DNA of 35,695 nucleotides from Desulfococcaceae bacterium HSG9 (GCA_030378005.1 JAUCGF010000008.1:1-35695); one strand, 5' to 3'. Positions 7,845-16,262 are shown, counted from the stretch's first letter. Made by a program: numbers and translations. Notes: generated by a model not told the origin, from the letters alone.

Positions 7845-9407
7845 CTATCGCGCGACACAACTTCGCACATCCTGCGGCTTTGTTGGTGCAGCCACAACTT
7901 TTTGACCGCTTTCTCCGGTAAAGTAGCCGGAGGGCGGGGCGTATCGAATCGTGGCAATTTTGTTCTGCGTGAAAAAGTCAATACCGTCTTTACCCTGAAC
8001 CTTATCAGTACCAAGATGCGAGTCCTTGATGCCGCCAAAAGGAAGATAGGGATGCGGCGCCGGAATGCCTACATTGACGCCCACCATGCCTACGTCGGCT
8101 TCGGAGATAAACTTTTCGGTGTAAAAAAGATTCTGCGTGAAAATGCAAGCTCCGTTGCCAAATTCCTGGGCCCGAATCAGATTTAAAGCGTCGTCAATAC
8201 CGCTGATTTTCATCACAGACACCACCGGCCCGAAAATTTCTTCTTGGGCAATGGTGCGGCAGGGAGTGACGCCTGTAAAGATGGTCGGTCCCACAAAATA
8301 GCCGTTTTTATTTTTTTCGGGCACACTCGGATTACGTCCGTCCAGAACCAACTCAGAGCCTCCCTGAATGCCGATGTCGATATAATTTTCGATTTTCTTT
8401 TTTGCGGCTGCGGAAATGACCGGCCCCATGAAAACGTCAGGTTCCATGGCATCACCGACAACCACTTTTTGGGAAACTTCGATCATTTTTTCGATCATTC
8501 GATCATATACTTCCGGAACCAAAGCCACAATGGAACCTGCCAAACAACGCTGACCAGCTGAACCATAACAAGAGTGAATGAAATTTTCAATAAAAATATC
8601 GGTCTGTGCGTCTTCCATCACTACTAAGAAATTTTTGGCACCGCCTAGCAACATGGTTCTTTTTCCACCTCGGCCGCAACTTTCGGCGATTTTTTTAGCC
8701 GTGGGTGTGGAACCAACTAAGCACACACCGGAAACTTTCGGATGGTCGTACCATACCTGGGGGATGTTGCGATGACCGTGGACGATATTGACAACCCCTT
8801 TGGGAAGTCCGATGGCATTGAAAATATCGCCCATTTTCTGCATGAAATAGGGTGACTGAGTGGAGGGTTTATAAACAAAGGTATTGCCCACGCCAATGGC
8901 ATAAGGGATAAACCAACCGAAAACGAGGGCTGGAAAGTTGAACGGAGCGACGCCTCCGAACACGCCCAACGGCTGACGAATCACCCGCCCGCATATATTG
9001 CCGGCAATTCCTTCCAGAGAATCCCCTTGAATCAGAGTCGGTATGCTGCAAGCGGTTTCTAAAATTTCGATGACCCGCTGAACTTCGCCCCGGGCTTCGC
9101 TGATATGCTTGGCCTGGTCGATAGCAATGGACACGGCCAGCTCTTCGGCATTTTCCTGCATGGCCTTGCGCATATCAAAAATATAACTCACCCGCTTTCC
9201 AACCGAAAGACGCCGCCAGGAATCGTAAGCACTATATGATGACTCAACTGCCGCGGCAGATGTTTCCGAAGTGGAAATAGGCACTTCGCCGATCTGCTCT
9301 CCGGTGGAGGGATTATAAAGCGGCTCTGATTCCACACCGGTCTCTTCCACCCATTGCCCGTCGATAAAATTTTTAACTCGTATAAATTCGGCCTCTCTGT
9401 TCGCCAT
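7845..9407 (-). CDS. mmsA: CoA-acylating methylmalonate-semialdehyde dehydrogenase-type aldehyde dehydrogenase
   Basis: A 520-residue member of the aldehyde dehydrogenase superfamily, closest by motif to methylmalonate/malonate-semialdehyde dehydrogenases, which use NAD+ and CoA to form propionyl-CoA or acetyl-CoA. It shows APFNFP with N157 (oxyanion asparagine), VGSTPTAKKIA, the CoA-dependent variant LLGGAKNFLVV in place of the general-base ELGGK segment, the nucleophile in YGSAGQRCLAGS (C288), EEIFGPVVSV, and LPFGGIKDSHLG. Length is slightly above the usual ~500. A perfect AGGAGG-type Shine-Dalgarno precedes the ATG. Next to the TRAP operon it suggests oxidation of an imported C3-C4 acid or a valine/inositol-type intermediate. 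Confidence 0.85.
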   Translation of the reverse strand: MANREAEFIRVKNFIDGQWVEETGVESEPLYNPSTGEQIGEVPISTSETSAAAVESSYSAYDSWRRLSVGKRVSYIFDMRKAMQENAEELAVSIAIDQAKHISEARGEVQRVIEILETACSIPTLIQGDSLEGIAGNICGRVIRQPLGVFGGVAPFNFPALVFGWFIPYAIGVGNTFVYKPSTQSPYFMQKMGDIFNAIGLPKGVVNIVHGHRNIPQVWYDHPKVSGVCLVGSTPTAKKIAESCGRGGKRTMLLGGAKNFLVVMEDAQTDIFIENFIHSCYGSAGQRCLAGSIVALVPEVYDRMIEKMIEVSQKVVVGDAMEPDVFMGPVISAAAKKKIENYIDIGIQGGSELVLDGRNPSVPEKNKNGYFVGPTIFTGVTPCRTIAQEEIFGPVVSVMKISGIDDALNLIRAQEFGNGACIFTQNLFYTEKFISEADVGMVGVNVGIPAPHPYLPFGGIKDSHLGTDKVQGKDGIDFFTQNKIATIRYAPPSGYFTGESGQKVVAAPTKPQDVRSCVAR

Positions 9408-9557
9408 TATTTCCTCCTACCGTAGTTCGGTTTTCTATATTAATACGATGTGGCATTGCTATTAATCTATAACATAGCTCTTTTACATCAATAAACCATT
9501 TTTTGTCAAGATAAATCAGAAATTAACAGTTCTGACATCTCAGCGGTGACGCTCAGG

Positions 9558-9614
9558 AGGAGTGTTGTCTTCAGCTTGCGTCACTGGCAAAGCTGGCTGA
9601 GGTTTGCATTCCTG
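9558..9614. repeat. REP-like imperfect palindromic element
   Basis: In the gap between the dehydrogenase and the kinase genes, GGAGTG at 9558 faces CATTCC near 9607 across a region with internal pairing. The right half, CTGAGGTTTGCATTCCTGA (9597-9615), recurs nearly identically at 20079-20097 (CTGAAGTTTGCATTCCTGA). Shared sequence at two intergenic sites and a GGAG foot point to a degenerate REP-type repeat. Confidence 0.45.
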
Positions 9615-9660
9615 ACCGTATTTTCAGGCATTTTCCATCCACCGATTATATATGGAACGT

Positions 9661-11184
9661 TTATTTTACTTTTTGATATGGCAGCCGAATCGTAAACGTC
9701 GTCCCTTTGGTCAACTCGGATGCCGCCTCTATGGTTCCCTTATGTTCCTCAATCAGCTTCATTGTTACAAGCAAACCAAGCCCGGTTCCTTTAGCGCCCT
9801 TAGTGCTGAAAAATGAGGAAAACAATTTGTCCTTAACTTCGTCACTCATGCCGCAGCCATTGTCCCTGACATCAAATCTGATCATATTACCAGATTCAAG
9901 CGCGGTTTTGACATGTACGCGGTGTTGTTTATCAATATCCTCATCTTCGTCAAACAAACAGGCATCAATGGCATTGGACACTAAATTTAGCACTGAACGG
10001 TAAATTGTGCGCGGATCCATGACCACTTCACTGATAGCATCATCAAATTCTTTAACCAATTGAATATGATTGTCGGCGGCGTTCTCTTTTAAGAGTTCAC
10101 ACACGTCGTCAACCACTTCATTTGGCTGACAAGCTTCATATTCAGGCGCGCGTTCTTTGGAATAGGACAATAAATCCAGCACCAAATCAGAAGTTCGGCC
10201 AATATTGCGCTGAATCATCTTCCATCCGGTTTTCAGCTTGTTGGTGTCATTTCGGCCAAGTCCGAGGTCTAACAGATAGCTGCCGCCCTTAAAACCGTGC
10301 AGAATATTTTTAATGCAATGAGCCATGCCGGCCACGGTCTGTCCGATTGCCGCCAGCCTTTCGGAATTGACCAGTTCCCTTTCCAGACGCTTGATTTCGC
10401 GGAGGTCTTGAAAAAACGCCACACTCCCCATGATACGATGTTTTTCGTGTAAAACCGTTCCTACAAAACGCACCGGAATATTTTCGCCGGTTTTAGAAAC
10501 AATCATTGTTTCTTTCCAAGGTAGCTCATCTCGCGGGTCGGGCGGAGATTCCGTGTCATCAAACATTTTGGCAATATCAGGCGGATAGAGCTTGCGGGCA
10601 TCCATCTTACGCACAACTTCAAAACGAGGATACCCGAAAATTCGTTGCGCGCCGGGATTGAAAATAACGATGTTCCATTCATCATCCGTGGCCACAATGC
10701 CATCGTTGGAGCTTCTGATAAGTTGCGCCTGGAAATTTGATTTTCTTTCAAATTCCTCAGTGGCAATTTTGACCATTGTTTCCAGGTCATCGGTATATTC
10801 TTTGAGTTGCCGCCGAATCGCCAATTTTTCATGGGCGCGTTTAAGGGCGACAGTCAGCGCTTCGTCACGAATCGGTTTGTTGATAAAATCGGAAGCGCCA
10901 TATTGAAGGGCCGTGATTGCGGCATCACGGTCGCCATGGCCGGTGACGATAATCACCTCAACTTCCGCATCAATCGCCTTGATTCGTTTAAGCACTTCAA
11001 GGCCGTCCATACCGGGCATTTTAATGTCCGTAAGAACAATCGGCGGCGACTCTTTTTTAAAAACCTCCAAACCCTCTTCGCCGTTATAAGCACTGACCAC
11101 CTGATAGCCATCCGCCTTCAGAGACATTCCCAAAACTCTGACATTCACCTCTTCATCATCAATTAATAATATTTTTGTATTCAT
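9661..11184 (-). CDS. Hybrid response-regulator / PAS / histidine kinase
   Basis: A 507-residue soluble signalling protein with no transmembrane segment. Residues 1-120 are a receiver domain (DDEE acidic pocket, phospho-acceptor D53 in VLTDIKMPGMDG, T81, K103). Residues ~150-265 are a PAS domain starting RSSNDGIVATDDEW and ending in a FFQDLREIKRLE linker. Residues ~270-507 are the kinase core, with an H box around H289 in GMAHCIKN, N box N404 in LVSNAIDA, G1 DNGCGM and G2 KGTGLGL. The receiver-first layout suggests it is controlled by another kinase. No Shine-Dalgarno is obvious before the ATG. No DNA-binding partner gene is adjacent, so the output is unknown. Confidence 0.92.
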   Translation of the reverse strand: MNTKILLIDDEEVNVRVLGMSLKADGYQVVSAYNGEEGLEVFKKESPPIVLTDIKMPGMDGLEVLKRIKAIDAEVEVIIVTGHGDRDAAITALQYGASDFINKPIRDEALTVALKRAHEKLAIRRQLKEYTDDLETMVKIATEEFERKSNFQAQLIRSSNDGIVATDDEWNIVIFNPGAQRIFGYPRFEVVRKMDARKLYPPDIAKMFDDTESPPDPRDELPWKETMIVSKTGENIPVRFVGTVLHEKHRIMGSVAFFQDLREIKRLERELVNSERLAAIGQTVAGMAHCIKNILHGFKGGSYLLDLGLGRNDTNKLKTGWKMIQRNIGRTSDLVLDLLSYSKERAPEYEACQPNEVVDDVCELLKENAADNHIQLVKEFDDAISEVVMDPRTIYRSVLNLVSNAIDACLFDEDEDIDKQHRVHVKTALESGNMIRFDVRDNGCGMSDEVKDKLFSSFFSTKGAKGTGLGLLVTMKLIEEHKGTIEAASELTKGTTFTIRLPYQKVK

Positions 11185-11581
11185 TTTTTTTTAATTTCTG
11201 CAATCAGCATCCTTATATAAAGAATACTTTGCAATCCTTGTTATTTATCGCTTCCGATAATTACGATTTTTTTTACCAAATTAATGCTAACTTATTGCAT
11301 AAGGTTGGCCGCGTCAAGGTTACGTTTTTTGGAAGTCCTTGTTTTTCTTTTTACCATTGTCTGAATTAGGATTATTTACGCCTATCCCTTAATTCGTAAT
11401 ACGGCTTTGAAGGCTATGGTCGTCATTTTAACCGAATATAACAACAGATATTAGGATTAACCGGATTTTTATCCGTTAAATCCCTGAAATTCGTTGTCAT
11501 ATCTTTGTCATAAGGCCGAAATGAAAATCAAGGCCGGCTTTGAAATAACGAATAGGATGCGTCACGCTAATGCACCCTACA
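11185..11581. other. AT-rich intergenic region with one REP-like unit
   Basis: About 400 bases with no convincing gene. The end next to the 774-residue protein carries a REP-like unit (listed separately). The rest is AT-rich and would contain the kinase promoter, which I could not place. Confidence 0.45.
11552..11580 (-). repeat. GTAG-footed REP-like palindrome
   Basis: On the minus strand the sequence begins GTAGGGTGCATTAGCGTGA and continues into CGCATCC. It folds as an imperfect GGTGC(A)TTA/TGACGCATCC stem just after the GTAG tetranucleotide. This is the architecture of REP elements, where GTAG or GGAG precedes a small palindrome. It lies right after the stop codon of the 774-residue gene. 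Confidence 0.5.
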
Positions 11582-13906
11582 TTAACCAAAAGGTATGGTG
11601 AGGCTGTAAACGCCGGACTCCAGTGTGGCTTTGACTATAACGCCGCTTTTTTCAAACACCTTCATCATCGCTTTGTTGGATGCCAGCACATCAGCGGTGA
11701 ATCCTTGCAAACCTTTCTCTTTGCCCAGCCTGATCAGCATGGTGCATAAATAGGTCGCAATACCATGGCCCTGCCAGGCTTCGTCAACGACAAAGGCCAC
11801 ATCCGCCCAGGGACGGCTTTTATGCTTGGCAAAACGGGCTTCGGTGATAATGCGGCCCTCACCGGTTTCGCCTACAAGTCCGACAATTGACATCACTTTG
11901 CGGTAATCCACATTGACATAAGCCTGCATCCTGGCGTGAGGCATGGTTTTAATCGGTGTGAAATAACGATAATAAACCGATTTATCCGAGAAACGGTAGA
12001 AAAGGCGGCGCATCGCTTCTTCGTCCGAAGGTTTTATCGCTCTGAAACGAACCACGCAATTTTTTTTGAATGTTTTTTGCGTTGTGATTTTATCCGGGTA
12101 GAGATGGGCGCTTTCGGCTAAAAAAATCTGATCACGGTACAGGATATTGGCAGATTTGGCCTGCTCCACAAGCTGTTTGCGGTCTTGCGGATGGGCGATC
12201 TCAATCAGTGCTTGAGCGCGTTCGCGAACGGTGCGTCCGGTCAGATTGGCGACACCGAATTCAGTGGCCACCATATTGACCGATTCGCGCATATTGAACA
12301 CATCCGGAAATTGGTTGACCGATATTAATATATTGGATTGGCCTTTACGATTACGGCTGGGAAGCGCAAAGATAGTTTTTCCGCCGGGCGAGAGTTCGGC
12401 CCCGTTCACCAAATTCATCACATGCACCGGCCCGGCGCCCACATCACCTTTGCCGAAAGTCAGTGCCAAACGACCGGATAAATCAGCCTTACGAATCGGA
12501 AAAATCGCGTTAAATTTGGGGTTGCGGCCGATCTGCAAAGGATTGAAAACTTTATCAATGCTTTGAAATTCAACCAACGGGTTGCGATCCAGCCAGGCCA
12601 TTAATTCCGGTGTTCCGGAGGCATAAGAAACCAACGCTTTACCCTGACTCGTTTTTTTATACCGGTTGGTAACAGCGCCGCTTTGCACCAGCTTCATCAG
12701 CGCATCGGTAAAAGTAGGTGAATGGATGCCCAAATGGCGCTTACTCGCTAAATGACGGCTTAACGCTTCAAACAAGGGGCCGATGGAAAAGGCGATACAG
12801 CTTCCGTCATCAATAACGGATGCCACTTTGGCGGCGATTTCATCAAACACGGGAGCTGCCGGCCCGCACTCAAAATAAAGCGGCGGCTCCGTTGCATGAA
12901 CCAACATATCAAAATCGGAGATATGGACCAATGTATCGCCGTAGGTAAAAGGAATCTGAGCGTTGATTTCACCGACTGCCAACGGTGCCTGCTCAATGGC
13001 GTTACGGGTGGCTCCCACAGTGACACCAAGGCTGCAATAACCCGCTTCATCAGGCGGCGTAATCTGAACAAAGGCGACATCAATGTGAACCAGACCGGAT
13101 TTAATCAATTCGGGAATCATGAAAAGACGGCTGGGAATCAAATCAACCCGTCCGGCGGTAATGGCCTCACTGGCAACCCATCCGGAAAAAAAAGTTTTCA
13201 GACGATATCTTTTAGATTGAAGGGCTTCAAGAGAAATAGCATCTCCGAGGCTGACCAGTTGAATCAGTTCAAGGTCTTGTAAATTATAGGAATCAGACGC
13301 CATCAAATGCTTTATAAGGGTGCGCGGCTCACCCACACCGGCACCGATATAGATACTCATGCCTGGCTCAATTTTGGCGAACACTTGCTCAGGAGTAACG
13401 ATACGATTTTCCCAAGCAACATTTTTTTGGTGTTCATTCGGTCTCCACTCCCAGGCTTTTGTTTCATTGCGCAATGTGTCGATATCCGGAATCCGACGTG
13501 TGAGAGTTTGATGCTGCGCTTTTTCCATTCCGGCCCACGGCAAAAAGAAATCGTAATGCTCAGGTAAGTCTTTTAAAGGAATATCAAGCTTGTCATCTGT
13601 CAAAGTGTCGATTGCCAATAAGGTTTTATCATCGGTAACGACTGCAAAACGCTGATCGTGCTTCAACTCATCTTTTAACTTTGAAATCGTCAAATGCAAA
13701 TCCGCTTTATACTCTTTTTTGAAAAACAGCTTTTTCTTCCACGAAATCACGCCCTCCGCTTTAGATAAATTCAGGTTTCCTTTTCTCAAGCGCGTAACCG
13801 ATGCTTTGGGCAATCCATAAGCCAAAAGCAAATCGTAAATGAACGTGTCTTTGTTAAAAGATTTGATCAATTTTTTCAGGTTGTTTTCTATTTGGGTTAT
13901 GTTCAT
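11582..13906 (-). CDS. MmeI_N-like / acetyl-CoA hydrolase-transferase / GNAT fusion protein
   Basis: A 774-residue protein of three parts. Residues ~150-590 are an acetyl-CoA hydrolase/transferase (YIGAGVGEPRTLIKHLM, VQITPPDEAGYCSLGV, AVGEINAQIPFTYGD, ATEFGVANLTGRTVRERA). Residues ~620-774 are a GNAT acyltransferase with the acetyl-CoA loop QGHGIA in VVDEAWQGHGIATYL. Residues 1-133 (TFIYDLLLAYGLPKASVTRL, RFAVVTDDKTLLAIDTLT, HYDFFLPWAGMEKAQ) do not belong to the transferase family. As I recall it, they match the N-terminal segment of type IIG/MmeI-like restriction-methylation enzymes. CoA transfer or hydrolysis with protein or small-molecule acetylation is plausible. GGAGAAAA lies 11 bases before the ATG. 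Confidence 0.8.
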   Translation of the reverse strand: MNITQIENNLKKLIKSFNKDTFIYDLLLAYGLPKASVTRLRKGNLNLSKAEGVISWKKKLFFKKEYKADLHLTISKLKDELKHDQRFAVVTDDKTLLAIDTLTDDKLDIPLKDLPEHYDFFLPWAGMEKAQHQTLTRRIPDIDTLRNETKAWEWRPNEHQKNVAWENRIVTPEQVFAKIEPGMSIYIGAGVGEPRTLIKHLMASDSYNLQDLELIQLVSLGDAISLEALQSKRYRLKTFFSGWVASEAITAGRVDLIPSRLFMIPELIKSGLVHIDVAFVQITPPDEAGYCSLGVTVGATRNAIEQAPLAVGEINAQIPFTYGDTLVHISDFDMLVHATEPPLYFECGPAAPVFDEIAAKVASVIDDGSCIAFSIGPLFEALSRHLASKRHLGIHSPTFTDALMKLVQSGAVTNRYKKTSQGKALVSYASGTPELMAWLDRNPLVEFQSIDKVFNPLQIGRNPKFNAIFPIRKADLSGRLALTFGKGDVGAGPVHVMNLVNGAELSPGGKTIFALPSRNRKGQSNILISVNQFPDVFNMRESVNMVATEFGVANLTGRTVRERAQALIEIAHPQDRKQLVEQAKSANILYRDQIFLAESAHLYPDKITTQKTFKKNCVVRFRAIKPSDEEAMRRLFYRFSDKSVYYRYFTPIKTMPHARMQAYVNVDYRKVMSIVGLVGETGEGRIITEARFAKHKSRPWADVAFVVDEAWQGHGIATYLCTMLIRLGKEKGLQGFTADVLASNKAMMKVFEKSGVIVKATLESGVYSLTIPFG

Positions 13907-13957
13907 TTCAGGTTTTCTCCGGTGACGCTGTGCAGCTATTTTATTTTTTCACAAGCC

Positions 13958-14178
13958 AGGTAGGGTGGGCAAAATCATAACTCAATCGTATTTTATTGTC
14001 AAACAAGCCCGAAAACAAATTAATGCTGTTAAAAGAACCGAACCTTGCCTGCCATTTTTAGGTTGCATCTTATCGTTTAAAGAAAGATAAGGCCTTAAAG
14101 TCAATCTTTCTGGGTTATGACAGTGGGAAATGTCGATAAAGGTTGATCTTGATACCTGTTGTTTTTCCGGCGTTACCT
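13958..14178. repeat. ~200 bp dispersed repeat, copy 1
   Basis: It starts AGGTAGGGTGGGCAAAATCA and can be aligned almost base for base with 15780-15980 through GTTAAAAGAACCGAACCTTG and GGTTATGACAG. Its right end carries GTTTTTCCGGCGTTACC, the same arm found at 15500-15516. It has the GTAGGGTGGG foot at the left and a half palindrome at the right, which suggests a non-autonomous, MITE- or REP-derived element. It abuts the stop codon of the nuclease-like gene and fills the gap before the fusion gene. Confidence 0.75.
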
Positions 14179-14180
14179 AG

Positions 14181-15368
14181 TCACTGCGTATTTTGGAAAT
14201 AACCCAAGTCTGCTTGGATGCCGGAAACTTGCGTTTCGTTTTCTGCTGTCCATTCCGGCATGTGAATATACACAATATCGGACGAATAGCCGATTTCAGA
14301 TGTACCTGGACGGTCGGTAGCGATTCCCACTACAGTTTTGACTCCTTTGAGCCGTCCGCGGATAACTAAGCACCTCAGTGCCAACTCGCGTGCTCTGTAT
14401 TCTCTATCTGAACTTTTTCCTATGAGAAAAACGAATGCTGTGTCCGCATAGCCTTTCACTGCCCTTGAAGCTACTTTCAATTCTGGGTTTTGAAGAAACT
14501 CCATAAATAATTCGGCAAGAACTGCGCGGATCCCTCTTGGTTGCAGCGCCATTGTTATTAATGCCAGATCGTTATCAGTTACTTCCTTGCTATGCATATC
14601 AAACATTCCCTCAGTAAGGAGGTCACTAACGTAATGCTCAATTAAGCGGTCCCAAATATAGGAATCTTGAAACTCTTTCTGAATTGCTTTGTAATCGTTT
14701 GATTCATAAAAATTCTTCCATAGATCGTTATGTATTATGACCATATCAGCTTGCTTGTTTGAATCCACAGAAAAATTAAATGATCGTCCATTTAACAGAT
14801 AAAGTGCGACGATATCTTCAATACCTCCGCCAGCGAATAGCATCTGGACGCCACTTGCAATCAATACTTCAATGGAATCGAGGAATTCTACGAAGTCTGT
14901 AATTGTATCCAGAGCATTAAAGACCACGCCAATACTATATTCGTCACATACATGAATAAATCCTTTTCCAAGATTGCCCCATTTTATGGGAACATGGCCC
15001 CTCCCGCCCAATGAAACGGAAATTCGGTGATACTTGCGTTCTGATTTGGCAGGCAACGATATTCTGCGGCCATCAAGGCGCACAAATTGATCTACGGTTT
15101 GAAGCCAGCGTTCAGCTCCCCAGATTTGCGAAGCTGACTTTTCTATCGCAGCCTTTTCCCAGCGCTTCCAGCCTGTTTTATTCCCTGTATTTTTATACTC
15201 GCACTTTTTGACTGAAATAATGACTATGTGGGGGCCACATACAATTAAGCAATCGCATAATTCCTTATTCTTTTTTCCCTTCGGATTAGGATGTGTCCAC
15301 AATCGAATAAAGGCTCGCTCACAAAGTGCGGTAACAAACTTTTCTGAAGGTGTGATTCCGTGTGCCAT
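14181..15368 (-). CDS. Predicted PD-(D/E)XK-like protein of unknown function
   Basis: A 395-residue protein without signal peptide or membrane segments. Its N-terminal region KGKKNKELCDCLIVCGPHIV then IISVKKCEYK (residues 31-59) fits a nuclease-like core: E36 and D39, then a strand ending in S52-V53-K54 in place of (D/E)XK, followed by W-rich helices (GWKRWEKAAIEKSASQIWGA, ERWLQ). Similar ELCD...KK patterns occur in uncharacterised proteins of defence and cassette regions; that is recollection, not a search. The rest is unassigned. A GGAA Shine-Dalgarno lies before the ATG. Direct copies of a 200 bp repeat flank the gene and an attC-like hairpin lies 20 bases upstream of the start, all signs of transfer. 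Confidence 0.6.
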   Translation of the reverse strand: MAHGITPSEKFVTALCERAFIRLWTHPNPKGKKNKELCDCLIVCGPHIVIISVKKCEYKNTGNKTGWKRWEKAAIEKSASQIWGAERWLQTVDQFVRLDGRRISLPAKSERKYHRISVSLGGRGHVPIKWGNLGKGFIHVCDEYSIGVVFNALDTITDFVEFLDSIEVLIASGVQMLFAGGGIEDIVALYLLNGRSFNFSVDSNKQADMVIIHNDLWKNFYESNDYKAIQKEFQDSYIWDRLIEHYVSDLLTEGMFDMHSKEVTDNDLALITMALQPRGIRAVLAELFMEFLQNPELKVASRAVKGYADTAFVFLIGKSSDREYRARELALRCLVIRGRLKGVKTVVGIATDRPGTSEIGYSSDIVYIHMPEWTAENETQVSGIQADLGYFQNTQ

Positions 15369-15387
15369 TGTTAATAGTTCCTTTTAC

Positions 15388-15444
15388 GCCCAACGTGGCC
15401 TTGAGGGCGCGGCTTTTTTCGTCCGATAGAAGGCGTGGTTGGGC
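15388..15444 (-). other. attC-like imperfect palindrome
   Basis: The 57 base segment has outer arms GCCCAAC (15388-15394) and GTTGGGC (15438-15444), which fit the RYYYAAC/GTTRRRY core sites of integron attC. A symmetric 3x3 unpaired spacer (GTG against GTG) follows, then inner arms GCCTT and AAGGC, and a 27 base central part. It lies just upstream of the nuclease-like gene, as the attC of a preceding cassette would. The spacers are shorter than usual and no integrase gene is in the window, so this remains a tentative call. Confidence 0.4.
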
Positions 15445-15460
15445 TTTATTTAGTTATGAT

Positions 15461-15524
15461 GGTGGGCAACGCCGACAAAGATTGAGCCGGTTACGAATTG
15501 TTTTTCCGGCGTTACCCACCCTAC
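15461..15524 (-). repeat. GTAG-footed REP hairpin related to the 200 bp repeat
   Basis: GGTGGGCAACGCCG (15461-15474) pairs with CGGCGTTACCCACC (15507-15520), with 13 of 14 positions matching, across a 32 base loop. On the minus strand the stem is preceded by GTAG. The flanking GTTATGAT and the loop end GTTTTTCCGG match the right end of repeat copy 1, so this looks like the complete palindromic terminus of that repeat family. Confidence 0.65.
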
Positions 15525-15654
15525 CTGAATCCGTTATAATCATACCTTATTTTATCGTTTTTAACCTTAGTAGCACAAAATCATTCATCTATATATTCAC
15601 CTTATTACCTTATTTTTCAGCAAAATATCCTGTTTTATAGCTGTCCGACGGTCT

Positions 15655-15733
15655 CTGATAAAGTAATAAGGTTTAGGTCTGTTATGTTTTCATATTCTAC
15701 TAAGGTTTTAAAGTTGAAATAAGGTTATAATTT
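15655..15733 (-). repeat. ~80 bp dispersed repeat, copy A
   Basis: Its reverse complement contains AACCTTATTTCAACTTTAAA, CCTTAGTAGAATATGAAAA and CCTTATTACTTTATCAGA, each of which recurs with few changes and in the same order at 33849-33930 on the plus strand. The two copies are about 18 kb apart and inverted relative to each other. Both lie in gene-free stretches near mobile elements. Confidence 0.65.
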
Positions 15734-15779
15734 CTCTGTCGATTCACCTTGCTCCAATTAAAAAACGTGCATAATCAGC

Positions 15780-15980
15780 AGGTAGGGTGGGCAAAATCAT
15801 AACTCAATTGTATTTTATTGCCAAACAAGCCCAAAAACAAATTGATGCTGTTAAAAGAACCGAACCTTGTCTGCCATTTTCAGGTTGCATCACATCGCTT
15901 AAACTAAAGTTAGGGCATTAAAGGCGATCTTCCAAGGTTATGACAGCAGGCAACTCCGACAAAGGCAGATGTTGAACCAA
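15780..15980. repeat. ~200 bp dispersed repeat, copy 2
   Basis: A second copy of the repeat at 13958-14178, in the same orientation, starting AGGTAGGGTGGGCAAAATCA. Similarity runs to about GGTTATGACAGCAGGCAACT and fades at the antitoxin stop codon. Together with copy 1 it brackets a 1.6 kb segment with the PD-(D/E)XK-like gene, like a small composite cassette. Confidence 0.75.
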
Positions 15981-16259
15981 TTACACAACAGCCAGCTTGC
16001 AACCAAGGGCCTTTGTCACCTTACTGATCGTGGAAAACCTTGGGTTGGCGTCTTCAGCAAGTGATTTATACAGACTTGCGCGGCTAAGACCGGCTTTTTT
16101 AGCCACTTCGGTCATGCCTTTAGCTCTGGCGGCAGTGTTCAGGGCATGAATGAAATCGGATTCATCGCCAGTAGCGGCTATCTCTTGAAGAAAGCTGCGA
16201 ATTTTTTCAGGGGTGTTCAGGTGTTCGGCTATGTTGAAAGGTTTTGTTTCAAGGCTCAT
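15981..16259 (-). CDS. Antitoxin of HI1420 type (addiction module antidote)
   Basis: This 92-residue helix-turn-helix protein matches the 'antidote protein, downstream of HI1419' family. It starts FNIAEHLNTPEKIRSFLQEI, and the DNA-binding helices are in GMTEVAKKAGLSRASLYKSL, followed by NPRFSTISKVTKALG. It would neutralise the toxin encoded 3 bases upstream and repress the operon, probably through the palindrome at 16573-16590. The toxin-first gene order is normal for this type. Repeat copy 2 ends at its stop codon, so its terminator is probably the repeat or lies beyond it. Confidence 0.9.
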   Translation of the reverse strand: MSLETKPFNIAEHLNTPEKIRSFLQEIAATGDESDFIHALNTAARAKGMTEVAKKAGLSRASLYKSLAEDANPRFSTISKVTKALGCKLAVV

Positions 16260-16262
16260 AAT

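Noticed and set aside
13958..15980. CRISPR array, because of repeated blocks
   Set aside because: There are only two ~200 bp copies 1.8 kb apart, with a gene between them. No short regularly spaced repeats occur.
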